Source: Pedobacter glucosidilyticus DSM 23534 (GTDB lineage Bacteria > Bacteroidota > Bacteroidia > Sphingobacteriales > Sphingobacteriaceae). Taken from it: a stretch of 64,000 nt of DNA. The translations under genes were made by a program, and so were the position numbers. How positions within the stretch are numbered: the first letter of the stretch is position 1; each line of letters begins with the position of its first letter. The stretch spans positions 62,001 to 126,000 of the forward strand of contig NZ_KE384311.1 in NCBI RefSeq assembly GCF_000425145.1, in the 5' to 3' direction. The notes under the pieces are model-generated. The model made no database searches, was not told where the DNA came from, and saw nothing but the letters and a program-made list of their open reading frames with translations. This document shows, piece by piece, positions 12,458 through 21,139 of the stretch.

Positions 12458-12916
12458 TTAATTAGGGAAAATTCCTTTATTCGCAATGCTATAGCTTTCG
12501 TTATTTTCAAGCTGTGCTATTTCTAAACCATACTGTTCAGGGTTATTTTTTTTATAATTATAATCAACCATATTTTTCAATAACACTTTTTTTCTATGAT
12601 TTTTTGTGGATTTTTGGATAAAGTTATTTGTTGGTTTTTCATCATCATCACTATTAAAACCCCAATCTAAATTATCTCCAAAAGCGTTTTTAAACGCTGA
12701 ATCATCATTTTTACTGTCTAGAAGTTTTTTTGTTGATAGATATAAATTTAATTCTGTTTGATTTTTGGTGAGCCAAACTAATATGATAATGGCTAGTCCT
12801 ATTCCCAATTTGCTCAATAAATAATCTGATATAAAACTTACAACAATTAATATCCCCATGATAGCGAAAAGGGTAGGAGCTAATAATTTTTGGATATTGT
12901 AGCGTTTTTGCCTCAT
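12458..12916 (-). CDS. Small membrane protein of unknown function
   Basis: 152 residues. Two hydrophobic segments (about 10-32 and 35-50) are followed by a hydrophilic, Lys/Asn-rich tail of about 100 residues with an acidic SDDDEK patch. I do not recognise the family. It sits ten bases upstream of the SbtA-like permease on the same strand, so the two may be co-transcribed; whether it serves the permease is not known. Confidence 0.6.
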   Translation of the reverse strand: MRQKRYNIQKLLAPTLFAIMGILIVVSFISDYLLSKLGIGLAIIILVWLTKNQTELNLYLSTKKLLDSKNDDSAFKNAFGDNLDWGFNSDDDEKPTNNFIQKSTKNHRKKVLLKNMVDYNYKKNNPEQYGLEIAQLENNESYSIANKGIFPN

Positions 12917-13316
12917 TTTTAAAGTTTTTAATACTCCAAAATTGAAACTTATAATTCATAAATTATTATTTATACTTTATATGTTTATCATAAAAAAAAC
13001 TTATGATTTTTTTGATTAAAAGCAGTGAGAAGCTGTCATGAGAATAAAATTTCACAACACTAAGTTATGGGATTTTTTGATGGATGGGTTGAAACTATCT
13101 CGTAAGAATCATGAATTTTAAGCGTTTCAGATACGTATCTTATTCCCCATATCCCACAAACGTTTCATAAGCCTGTTGAATGGCTTAAAACCGGTTTAAT
13201 TAAGAGAGGCGAACTTCCAAAAGTTCGCCTCTCTTTCAAATATCACCAATTCACAAAGAGCTTAATTCTAAGGGAATGCTATCTTTAGATGTGATATATC
13301 TGCTTGGGTTTCTTAT
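12917..13316. other. Non-coding stretch between two minus-strand genes
   Basis: About 400 AT-rich bases without a convincing gene on either strand. It contains the hairpin at 13202-13235, a weak hairpin with a T run at 12987-13013, and otherwise nothing I can assign. The promoter of the small membrane protein gene should lie in its left part. Confidence 0.5.
13202..13235 (-). terminator. 15-bp hairpin downstream of the NtrC-type regulator
   Basis: Arms 13202-13216 and 13221-13235 pair perfectly over 15 bp with a CCAA loop. It lies 82 bases after the stop of the minus-strand regulator. The T run on either side is poor, so it may be an mRNA-end stabiliser rather than a classical terminator. 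Confidence 0.6.
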
Positions 13317-14702
13317 TTAATCACCTCTTTTTAAACCAAATTTCTCTATTTTAGAGTAAAGATGACTTCTTTGAATATCAATATCCTCAGCTGTTTTAGA
13401 AACGTTCCAATTGTTTTTTTCTAGCTTAAATTTGATATATTCTTTCTCTGCATAATCTTTATAATCCTGAAAGTTTGCAAATTCATCAAAATTTATTCCT
13501 GATGATTTATGGGTTGTATCAGGTGCATAAATACTACCACTAGGATTAGAAAAAGCCTTAACATCATCCTCAGTAATGGTTTTATCGCTTAAAATAATTA
13601 AGCGTTCTATAACATTTCTAAGTTCGCGTATATTACCTGTCCAAGGTAAATTTTTTAGAGCTTCATAAGCTCCAGCTGATATTTTTTTCACCGGCATCCC
13701 ATAATCATTGCAAATTTCTTCACAGAAAGTTTCAGATAATAATGGAATATCACTTTTTCTTTCTGCCAAAGGTGGTACATGGATATGTATAACATTTAAT
13801 CGATGGTAAAGGTCCATCCTAAAATTACCGGCTTCAATTTCTTTAAGTAAATCTTTATTGGTAGCTGCAACAACTCTTACATTAACATCTATTTCTTTTT
13901 CACCGCCTACTCTGGTAATTTTGCTTTCTTGTAAAGCTCTTAAAACTTTTGCTTGCGCAGATGCACTCATGTCGCCAATTTCATCTAAAAATAGCGTACC
14001 CCCATTAGCTTGTTCAAACTTTCCGATACGTTGTTTTACAGCCGATGTAAATGAACCCTTTTCGTGTCCAAACAATTCGGATTCTATTAATTCTGATGGG
14101 ATAGCAGCACAGTTAACCTCTACCATAGGACCTTGAGCCCGGTTAGATTTCTCGTGTAACCATCTTGCTACTAGTTCTTTACCGCTTCCATTGGCACCGG
14201 TTACCAAAACACGAGCTTCTGTAGGAGCAACTCTTTCTATCGTTTCTTTAATTTTACTAATACTTGGAGATTCGCCTAAAATTTCTCTCGTTTTGGTTTT
14301 ACTTACTTTTTGCTTTAATACTTTGGTTTCTGTAACCAAAGAACCTCTATCTAAAGCATTTCTTACGGTAATTAATAAACGATTTAAATCTGGTGGTTTG
14401 GAGATAAAATCAAAGGCACCTTTTTTAGAAGCTTCAACAGCAGTTTCTACCGTTCCATGTCCTGATATCATGATGAAAGGTAAATCAGGTCTTATTTCTA
14501 AACCTGCAGACAGTACTTCCATTCCGTCCATTCTATTCATCTTAATATCACAAAGAACTAAATCATAATTCTTTCTTTTGATAAGGTCTAAACCGTCAAC
14601 GCCATTGTCTACATCTTCAATTTCAAAATCTTCATACTCTAAAATTTCTCTTAGTGTATTTCTGATAGCTCTTTCATCATCAATAATTAAAATTTTTGCC
14701 AT
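13317..14702 (-). CDS. NtrC-family sigma-54-dependent response regulator
   Basis: 461 residues. Receiver domain 1-120 with acidic pair Asp8/Asp9 and phosphoacceptor Asp52; AAA+ domain about 140-375 with Walker A GANGSGKE (169-176), Walker B TLFLDEIGD (236-244); Fis-type helix-turn-helix at the C-terminus (NVSKTAEDIDIQRSHLYSKI). The sigma-54 contact loop, usually GAFTGA, reads GSFTSA here (216-221). No histidine kinase gene is adjacent, so it is an orphan regulator whose partner and targets lie elsewhere. A long non-coding region and a hairpin follow it. Confidence 0.93.
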   Translation of the reverse strand: MAKILIIDDERAIRNTLREILEYEDFEIEDVDNGVDGLDLIKRKNYDLVLCDIKMNRMDGMEVLSAGLEIRPDLPFIMISGHGTVETAVEASKKGAFDFISKPPDLNRLLITVRNALDRGSLVTETKVLKQKVSKTKTREILGESPSISKIKETIERVAPTEARVLVTGANGSGKELVARWLHEKSNRAQGPMVEVNCAAIPSELIESELFGHEKGSFTSAVKQRIGKFEQANGGTLFLDEIGDMSASAQAKVLRALQESKITRVGGEKEIDVNVRVVAATNKDLLKEIEAGNFRMDLYHRLNVIHIHVPPLAERKSDIPLLSETFCEEICNDYGMPVKKISAGAYEALKNLPWTGNIRELRNVIERLIILSDKTITEDDVKAFSNPSGSIYAPDTTHKSSGINFDEFANFQDYKDYAEKEYIKFKLEKNNWNVSKTAEDIDIQRSHLYSKIEKFGLKRGD

Positions 14703-14755
14703 ACAAGTATTTAACGTTTGGGTTTAAAATGTATACTAATCTATACAATTGTGCA

Positions 14756-14786
14756 TAAAAAAAGTCCTGCGTTGGAAGCAGGACTA
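14756..14786 (-). terminator. Terminator of rnpB
   Basis: On the minus strand AGTCCTGC, a seven-base loop and GCAGGACT (arms 14778-14785 and 14763-14770) are followed by a run of seven T residues. It lies about 25 bases beyond the conserved 3' end of the RNase P RNA. Confidence 0.85.
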
Positions 14787-14807
14787 TCAGAAATTAGTTA
14801 TAAAAGC

Positions 14808-15208
14808 AAATCTATAAGCCGGGTTCTGTCATCCTGATCCAAATTGCTTCGGATTTCAGGATTCTCTATCATTTATCTTGCCATAATATTGCTATTATGA
14901 TCTAACGACCTACCCTCCTTAATAGCGACAAGCGCAGCGGAACGAGCAGCCCCGACGGTTAAGGTTTATTTGGTCTTTCAACTCCTGAGGTTTACCACGA
15001 TGTATGTCGCCATACAAAGTCGTGAGCTCTTACCTCACGTTTTCACCTTTTCTCCCGTTAAACGGAAGTAGTTTATTTTCTGTAGCACTTTCTGTCACCT
15101 TTATGGGGCGCCTTCCCGTTAAGAAGCAGGATGCTCTGTGTTGCCCGGACTTTCCTCCATCCCGATATTAATCGGAACAGCGATAGAGCGATTTGCCCTG
15201 TAAAGATA
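14808..15208 (-). ncRNA. rnpB: RNase P RNA (bacterial type A)
   Basis: On the minus strand the conserved 5' core GAGGAAAGTCCGGGC (complement of about 15140-15155) is followed by AACACAGAGC and ends with ACAGAACCCGGCTTAT (complement of about 14812-14829), the universal CR I and CR V regions of RNase P RNA. The length near 400 nt fits Bacteroidota. The ends are estimated to within about ten bases. Its 5' end lies only about six bases after the cytochrome c stop codon, so its promoter must lie inside that gene or it is made from the upstream transcript and processed. Confidence 0.93.
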
Positions 15209-15213
15209 ACCTT

Positions 15214-15636
15214 TTACTTGCAGTTATTGATGTTTTTTTCTACTTCCTTAACATCATAAATACCTTGTTTATTACCAAACGAGTTGGTGATGTAAGTTAA
15301 AACCTTAGCAATATCAATAGCTGCTAAATGCTTTTCTGCTGGCATTGGCGTTTGGTAAGTTACACCGTTTACCACAATAGTATCTGCTAAACCATAAACA
15401 ATGTAGCAAGCCAAATCTTTTCGGTTTTCTTTTAAAAAAGTACTATCTGTTAATGGAGGGATAACATTTACTAAACCGCTACCGTCTTTCATGTGGCAGT
15501 TTTGACAATGTACCTGATAAATTTGAGAACCATCTGCATAATAGCGTTGATATTTCACTTCCTCCTCGCTACAAGCACTTAAAAAAATGCAGATAATCAG
15601 TAAACTAAATATCAAGCTTATAATTTTTGCTCTCAT
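15214..15636 (-). CDS. Lipoprotein c-type cytochrome
   Basis: 140 residues with a lipobox ending at Cys22 (LSAC), so anchored in a membrane facing the periplasm. One haem-binding motif CQNCH at 44-48 and a later TPMPA segment whose Met is the likely sixth iron ligand, as in small class I cytochromes c. Its start overlaps the stop of the SCO gene by four bases. Together with that gene it suggests electron transfer linked to cytochrome oxidase copper loading. Last protein gene of the metal locus. Confidence 0.88.
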   Translation of the reverse strand: MRAKIISLIFSLLIICIFLSACSEEEVKYQRYYADGSQIYQVHCQNCHMKDGSGLVNVIPPLTDSTFLKENRKDLACYIVYGLADTIVVNGVTYQTPMPAEKHLAAIDIAKVLTYITNSFGNKQGIYDVKEVEKNINNCK

Positions 15637-16256
15637 TTATACTCGGCTAATAAAACATCCATATCATCCATCAATTGACTTACTTGCTTTTCATCTGTAC
15701 CATCATAAGCACCTCTAATATGCTTGTTTTTATCAACCAAAATAAAGTAGCCAGAGTGGCTGATGCCTCCTGGTGCTAAAGAATCTCTATCTGCATAATT
15801 CATATAACCATTACGAGCCATATTGTAAATAACATCTCTAGCTCCATATAAAAAGTGCCATTTGTTGCTGCCTACGCCGAGTTTATCTGCATATTTTTTT
15901 AAAACAGGTACACTATCATGTTTTGGGTCTATGGTATGAGAAACTATAGCTACTTGGTGATTATCTTTATACTTATCATGAATACGCAATAATTGTTTTT
16001 TCATGATTGGGCATATCGAAGGGCATGAGGTAAAGAAAAAATCAGCTACGTAAATTTTATCCTTTAAAGAATCATTGTTAATGTAAACACTGTCTTGATT
16101 CAATAAATTAAAATCCGGTATGGTTTGGTAAATCGTGTCTTTTCCGTTTGCAGCCAACTCGCGATGACCTAAAATGGGCAGTTTAGCAGTATTTTGCTTG
16201 CAAGAACTTATCGCTAAGAATAAAAAGGAAATAACTAATAAAATATTGGTTTTCAT
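15633..16256 (-). CDS. SCO1/SenC/PrrC family copper chaperone
   Basis: 207 residues, lipoprotein signal with Cys19. Thioredoxin-like fold with the copper-binding pair Cys78 and Cys82 in FTSCPSICP and the conserved histidine His167 in GISHSGYF, the three ligands of SCO proteins. The family delivers copper to the CuA site of cytochrome c oxidase. Overlaps the cytochrome c gene by four bases and starts two bases after the lipoprotein gene upstream, so all are one operon. Confidence 0.92.
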   Translation of the reverse strand: MKTNILLVISFLFLAISSCKQNTAKLPILGHRELAANGKDTIYQTIPDFNLLNQDSVYINNDSLKDKIYVADFFFTSCPSICPIMKKQLLRIHDKYKDNHQVAIVSHTIDPKHDSVPVLKKYADKLGVGSNKWHFLYGARDVIYNMARNGYMNYADRDSLAPGGISHSGYFILVDKNKHIRGAYDGTDEKQVSQLMDDMDVLLAEYK

Positions 16257-16257
16257 G

Positions 16258-16698
16258 TTATTTATATTGTTGAATAAGGGCGTTGCTATGTGCTAATGAT
16301 TTATCAAATAGCGTTTTTACAGAATCTATTTTTTGTTCCTGTTTTCTTAGATAATCAAAAATTTCTGTACTTGATTTTCCTGTATAATCTGGATTAAACT
16401 GTTGCATCCAGTTCATCATAGCTTCATCGGCATTGCTTAATAAGTTTTTAGCACTATCAATTTGAGCTATAAGTGTATTGCTATCAAGATTTGGATTTTC
16501 TACTTTAATTTTTTTGTATTTCAGCGTAATACTATCTAATCTTAGTTGGTTTTCTGTTAAAGAATCCATCTTGGCCATTAGAACATCATGTTTATCTATC
16601 ACTACTTTTTGAAGCTTTTGTTGCTCTTCTTTATCATTATTACAAGCAAAAATACTTAACAAAGCTACTAGAGTTAAAAATTTTAAACTGTTTATCAT
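16258..16698 (-). CDS. Small lipoprotein of unknown function in metal locus
   Basis: 146 residues. A short hydrophobic N-terminus ends in IFAC (Cys19), a lipobox; the rest is charged, predicted mostly helical, possibly coiled coil, with many Lys, Glu and Gln and the segment MMNWMQQFNPDY near 95. I do not recognise a catalytic motif. It is tightly packed between the PepSY protein and the SCO protein, and similar small lipoproteins are common in such Bacteroidota loci, so a role in metal handling or assembly is plausible but unproven. Confidence 0.7.
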   Translation of the reverse strand: MINSLKFLTLVALLSIFACNNDKEEQQKLQKVVIDKHDVLMAKMDSLTENQLRLDSITLKYKKIKVENPNLDSNTLIAQIDSAKNLLSNADEAMMNWMQQFNPDYTGKSSTEIFDYLRKQEQKIDSVKTLFDKSLAHSNALIQQYK

Positions 16699-16709
16699 CT
16701 TAAAAGGGG

Positions 16710-18203
16710 TTATTTTTTAATAAATATAGCTAGGCCAAACAAACTTACGATTAATACGCCTAGTGCTGAAATTAACATAGTTAAATCTCTAATGTTTTTG
16801 CCAGCCCAGTCCATAAATAAGAATTTATGAAATATGGCAAAACTATAACCTTCGGTTCTATCATCATTAGTTACATGTGAAGCTAAAGTTGAAAATTGGG
16901 TATCAATAAAATAGGTGTCTTGGTCTGGAGTATCATAATCTAATTGCACAACAGGCAGTCTTTTAAATACAAAACCGTAATCTCTTGAAAAAGAATGCAG
17001 TGTTTTAGTATTTAATAGTTTTGCTTCAAATAAACTATTGTCTTCATCAGTTTTTAAACAGCAATCTGGTAAAATAATATCCTCTTGTTGTAGACTTGTA
17101 GTAAACTTTTTAACTAAATATTTAGCATATTCAACATCAGCATTTACAATTTCTTTACCGGCTTTTGCATTAAAATATAAAATTTCTTGAGGCTCGTCTT
17201 CTGTTTTATTGTATACAACTTGATATAAAGTATCTTTTCTTAAAACAACAATCGCGATATTGGAAAGTCTTTCCCCACGTAAATTAAGCTTTAAAAAGTC
17301 TTTTTTAAGGTGTTCTGCTTTAATAATGGGTTCATGTTTTAATCCTGTTTCTCTATCTGGATTCCATTTTTTGCTGGCATGATAAGCACCACTAGCAGCA
17401 AAAGTTAAGGTTACAAAGGCAGTTGCTATACCAATTTGCCTATGGTATTTTTTTAAAATACTTTTACTATTTGTAGGTTTTGTTTTAAATTTTCCCCATA
17501 TAAATCCGTAAATCAAAATACCGCTTAGCGCTGATAATATGATGATGCTTAAGCAAATCATCATTACTGTAATGCGTATTTGGTTATTGCTTATAGCATC
17601 TAAAAAAGACCAGTTATGAAATAAATCAAAAATTGAGAGGAAATTTTTACGGTTTTGATTATTAAAAGTAGCTAAACGACCACTGGTGGTTTCAATAAAT
17701 AAATCTGTACCACCATTTTTATCAAAAGATAATTTCCAAACTGGTAAAAGCCGGTTGATGTATTTATAGTCTTGGCTAAAAGCAGTTTGTAGGCTGATAT
17801 TTGAAGGCTTAATAGCTGTATCTGCTAAATAATATTGGGCTAAATGTGTAGCGTAACGCTTATCACCCTGTAAGAGTTCTTTACTAGTTGCCGTATCAAA
17901 ATATCTTATTTTTTTATCGATGCTTTTAACTTGATAATAGGAACTACCCTTGAAAGAAACTATGCGAAAGTTTAAAAATCGGTGTATTTGATGTGCTTTT
18001 AAAACTTCTTGAAAACTGTATTTTATCTTTGTAGTATCTATTACGCTAATCTCTAGTTTTTCTTTTGGCAAAGTGGGTTTAAACCAATGTGCCATAAATG
18101 GATGCATAAGACCAGATAATGTCCAAAAAATTACAGGTATAATGGTTGTTAAACCTATAATCTTGTGCCATTTATAGATGTTTTGTTTGATGTATTTTTT
18201 CAT
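16710..18203 (-). CDS. PepSY-associated inner membrane protein
   Basis: 497 residues with about four membrane helices: near 12-35 (HKIIGLTTIIPVIFWTLSG), around 210-235, around 255-275 and at the extreme C-terminus. Large periplasmic loops lie between them. This is the PepSY_TM architecture often found next to TonB-dependent metal receptors, where it may reduce metal or link uptake to respiration. It follows the receptor gene after a 52-base gap holding a hairpin and is followed by the lipoprotein gene 11 bases later. Confidence 0.85.
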   Translation of the reverse strand: MKKYIKQNIYKWHKIIGLTTIIPVIFWTLSGLMHPFMAHWFKPTLPKEKLEISVIDTTKIKYSFQEVLKAHQIHRFLNFRIVSFKGSSYYQVKSIDKKIRYFDTATSKELLQGDKRYATHLAQYYLADTAIKPSNISLQTAFSQDYKYINRLLPVWKLSFDKNGGTDLFIETTSGRLATFNNQNRKNFLSIFDLFHNWSFLDAISNNQIRITVMMICLSIIILSALSGILIYGFIWGKFKTKPTNSKSILKKYHRQIGIATAFVTLTFAASGAYHASKKWNPDRETGLKHEPIIKAEHLKKDFLKLNLRGERLSNIAIVVLRKDTLYQVVYNKTEDEPQEILYFNAKAGKEIVNADVEYAKYLVKKFTTSLQQEDIILPDCCLKTDEDNSLFEAKLLNTKTLHSFSRDYGFVFKRLPVVQLDYDTPDQDTYFIDTQFSTLASHVTNDDRTEGYSFAIFHKFLFMDWAGKNIRDLTMLISALGVLIVSLFGLAIFIKK

Positions 18204-18217
18204 TTTTATGATGCTAA

Positions 18218-18253
18218 AAAAGAGCTAACTTTAAATTCAAAGCAAGCTCTTTT
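18218..18253 (-). terminator. Hairpin between receptor and PepSY genes
   Basis: AAAAGAGCT (18218-18226) pairs with AGCTCTTTT (18245-18253). Read on the minus strand it sits between the receptor stop and the PepSY start and is followed by T residues, so it could reduce transcription into the downstream genes rather than stop it fully. Confidence 0.55.
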
Positions 18254-18255
18254 AG

Positions 18256-20616
18256 TTAATTAATTTTATTCTTACCCGTAAAATTGTATTGAATTCCCAT
18301 TACATAACTTCTTGGAGCGCCAGGATTAAAGGTGCTTCTATCAGTAAGGTTATTACCTCTAGTTACCGAGTTGGCAAATAACTCATCAGTAATATTCATG
18401 ATATTAGCATAAAGCTCAATAGCTTTCCATTTATAGCCAACTCTATAATTTAATAAATGATAACCTTCATACTTTACCGTATTAATTTGGTTTTGATACC
18501 ACGATGATAAGTATTGCCATTCTACAGATGTTCTGAAATTTTTAAACCATTTAGGATAATAAGAAAATTCGCTATTCCATGTCCAACGTGGCGAGCTTGG
18601 CATGTCAAATCCAGCCAGATTTTGAAGTGGGTCATTTGGTCTATCACTAATTTTAAAATCTTCAAAACGATGGATGGCGCTTGTACCTCCAAATCTAAAC
18701 CAGTATTCTTCGCTTGGTTTAGCATTAAATCCAAATTCTAAACCACGGTGTAAGGTTTTTCCTGCCGATTGAAAATCAAAAGAATTATCTGCTTGTCGGA
18801 TACTTAACAACTCATTTCTACCATCCATTTGGTAAGCCGTAACATCCAAATAAATTTTATGATTAAGGAAAGAGATCCATCCTCCCAATTCATAATTATT
18901 AAAGTAAGCAGGGCTTAAATTGGTATAAAACTCAACTGGATTACTATTTGGTCTTGGCCTGAAAATAGAAGTTAGAGATGGCGGCGAAAAGCCTTGAGAA
19001 AAATTAGCATAAACGCCCTTGTTTTTATCAATCTCATAAGTTAAACCAATTTTAGGCGTAAACCGTTGGTAAGTGATGTTCCCTGAAGTAATATTTACGT
19101 TGTTGATATAATCTAAATCCATCACATCATATCTGCCACCAACAGAAAAGCGTAGTTTATTGACAGGCTCAAAATCATATTGTAAGTAAGCAGCATAATT
19201 TTTAATGTCTCCATTGTAATTAGCTATAGGAATATCAGGTCTTTCTCTGGCTATACTATACTTTTCTACAAACCTATTACTTGGGTCTAGTTGCGCATTT
19301 AAATCAATTAAATAAGACCAATACGTGTTATCTGTTAAGTCTAAAACCGCACCAGTAAGAAGTTGCGAGTTTAAAAAATCAAACTTTTGGCTATGTTGGG
19401 CTATAAAACCATAACTCTCAAAATCATTAGAATTAATTTCTCCTCTGGCTTTTGTTGGGTCGTTTGTTGCACTTGATACAGGGTTCCACCTAATGGCATA
19501 ACTTGGATTTTGCCCATGCTTATTATTTCTTTGAAATAACGTAATGAAAGATTTAGAATGGCTATTCCAATCATGTTCTAGGGTTAAGCGAGAACGGTAA
19601 GCATCAGATTTTCTATAAGTAAAATCTGATGTACTTACATAATTTCTACTGTAAAACATGGCGCTATCCACACTTCCGGCCATTTGCGAATAATAAGTGC
19701 CGTAGATAAAGTTTCCTATGAGGCGGGTTTTGCTATTGAAATTGTACTCTAATCTTGCATTTACTGATGTTTTATCATAATCAGAGCTAGCCATCCAAGA
19801 ATTGGTTTGTTTACTGCTTAAGCCTCCAATATAAAAGCCAAACTTTTTTAGTTGAGCTCCGGCTCCAAATTGTATCCGCCTAAATCCCCAATTATCAAAC
19901 TGAACGCCCACTTTTGCAGTAGGTACGGGGGTAGGCCTTTGCATAATAAAATTAATAGCCCCACCCACAGCTTCGGGTCCGTAAATAGAGGAAACAGGTC
20001 CTTTTACAACTTCAATACTATTGATAGCAAATTGGTTAACTTCCAATAAAGCATTATGGTTAAAAACACCTAAAGGTCTTATAGGTACACCATCTTCCAG
20101 ATATAAATAATAAGCACTTGTGCCCATAGGCTGTCTAATAGACATGCCATGTTGCTCGTTATTATAACTCGGCATAATAACTCCTGATGTTTTATTAATG
20201 ATTTCAAAAACCTGACTAGCCTTTGTTTCATCAATAAGCTTTGCCGATAATTTACTAATAGCCATTGGAGTTTGGCTTCTTAAGCTTGCTTCTCTATTTG
20301 CTGTAACTACAACTTCATTTAAATTACTAGAGCTTTGCTTTAAAGCGATATAAATAGCTTGATTTGTTTTTACAATAAATTCTTGGTTTTCATAACCTAA
20401 AGCTGTTATAAATAAGTTTGTACTGTCTTTTGAGCTTTTAATAAGAAAAGCTCCGGAAGCATCGGTTAAACTTACCAAATTCTGGTTTTCAACTTTAATG
20501 ATAGCTCCGCTGATGGGAGTTTTTGTAAACTCCTCATATACAATTCCACTTATATCTTGTGCATAAGTGTTTACAATGGCGAGGATGTACCAAACCATTA
20601 TCAAATAAAATTTCAT
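18256..20616 (-). CDS. TonB-dependent outer membrane receptor (probable copper/metal uptake)
   Basis: 786 residues. A signal peptide ending near YAQ (20) is followed by a carboxypeptidase-regulatory-like domain (about 21-105), a plug domain (about 115-235, with IEVVKGPVSSIYGPEAVGG) and a 22-strand beta-barrel ending in aromatic-rich MGIQYNF then GKNKIN. The short extension after the last strand is slightly unusual. Neighbouring PepSY, SCO and cytochrome c genes suggest a copper substrate; iron chelates are the alternative. A hairpin lies immediately behind the stop codon. Confidence 0.9.
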   Translation of the reverse strand: MKFYLIMVWYILAIVNTYAQDISGIVYEEFTKTPISGAIIKVENQNLVSLTDASGAFLIKSSKDSTNLFITALGYENQEFIVKTNQAIYIALKQSSSNLNEVVVTANREASLRSQTPMAISKLSAKLIDETKASQVFEIINKTSGVIMPSYNNEQHGMSIRQPMGTSAYYLYLEDGVPIRPLGVFNHNALLEVNQFAINSIEVVKGPVSSIYGPEAVGGAINFIMQRPTPVPTAKVGVQFDNWGFRRIQFGAGAQLKKFGFYIGGLSSKQTNSWMASSDYDKTSVNARLEYNFNSKTRLIGNFIYGTYYSQMAGSVDSAMFYSRNYVSTSDFTYRKSDAYRSRLTLEHDWNSHSKSFITLFQRNNKHGQNPSYAIRWNPVSSATNDPTKARGEINSNDFESYGFIAQHSQKFDFLNSQLLTGAVLDLTDNTYWSYLIDLNAQLDPSNRFVEKYSIARERPDIPIANYNGDIKNYAAYLQYDFEPVNKLRFSVGGRYDVMDLDYINNVNITSGNITYQRFTPKIGLTYEIDKNKGVYANFSQGFSPPSLTSIFRPRPNSNPVEFYTNLSPAYFNNYELGGWISFLNHKIYLDVTAYQMDGRNELLSIRQADNSFDFQSAGKTLHRGLEFGFNAKPSEEYWFRFGGTSAIHRFEDFKISDRPNDPLQNLAGFDMPSSPRWTWNSEFSYYPKWFKNFRTSVEWQYLSSWYQNQINTVKYEGYHLLNYRVGYKWKAIELYANIMNITDELFANSVTRGNNLTDRSTFNPGAPRSYVMGIQYNFTGKNKIN

Positions 20617-20639
20617 GTGATTTTATTTAAGTCTGCAAT

Positions 20640-20670
20640 AAAAAAATATCATCCAAACGCTTGGGATGAT
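20640..20670 (-). terminator. Hairpin between the Cys-rich protein gene and the receptor gene
   Basis: ATCATCC (arm 20664-20670 on the minus strand) pairs with GGATGAT (20648-20654), then A and a run of T residues. It may act as an attenuator controlling entry into the receptor gene. Confidence 0.65.
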
Positions 20671-20692
20671 GTTAAATAAAATTATTACAGGC

Positions 20693-21058
20693 TTAAGCCG
20701 GAGGGTGAAAAATAGGAAATGCTCTTACTAAATTGTAGTGGAGTTGAACTGGGGTGTTAATTTCTGAAAGTAGGCTAGTTTTAAAGCAAAAATCATGATT
20801 GTTAACGGTAGCAATTTCTTGAAAGAGGTTTTTCTGATTTTGCCTTTCCTGTTGTGCTTGCTTTTTTTCTGCTTGTTCTAGTTTCTTCTTCAAAAAACAT
20901 TTCCCAAAACATTGTAATTGCGGCTTATTTTTGTTTTCACAAAGTTGTGCAGCAATATAATTTTTGTTCAACTCAAAACCTGCAAACACATATATCTTAC
21001 TAAAATGAGTAGAAATAATAGTACAGATTAATAGATATGCTATAATGCGTTGAAACAT
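20693..21058 (-). CDS. Small secreted Cys-containing protein upstream of metal receptor
   Basis: 121 residues with an N-terminal hydrophobic segment (about 5-17) that can act as signal or anchor. Three cysteines at 40, 50 and 54, in a CENKNKP...CFGKC context, are followed by a Lys/Gln/Glu-rich helix and a C-terminus ending HPPA. This pattern recurs in Bacteroidota next to TonB-dependent copper or iron receptors, as far as I recall, but has no assigned function. A metal-sensing or metal-binding role is an inference from the cysteines and location. Confidence 0.7.
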   Translation of the reverse strand: MFQRIIAYLLICTIISTHFSKIYVFAGFELNKNYIAAQLCENKNKPQLQCFGKCFLKKKLEQAEKKQAQQERQNQKNLFQEIATVNNHDFCFKTSLLSEINTPVQLHYNLVRAFPIFHPPA

Positions 21059-21139
21059 GCTGCAAATATAAATTTAGTATCATCAAACCAAAGAAAATAC
21101 ACTATATAATTCTTAGATTTAAGGAAAAATAATACGCAT

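Noticed and set aside
12987-13013. Small hairpin with T run as a terminator
   Set aside because: The stem is only seven AT-rich pairs and no plus-strand gene ends upstream of it.
14191-14568. 125-codon plus-strand frame
   Set aside because: Antisense to the NtrC-type regulator, which has intact motifs; no independent support.
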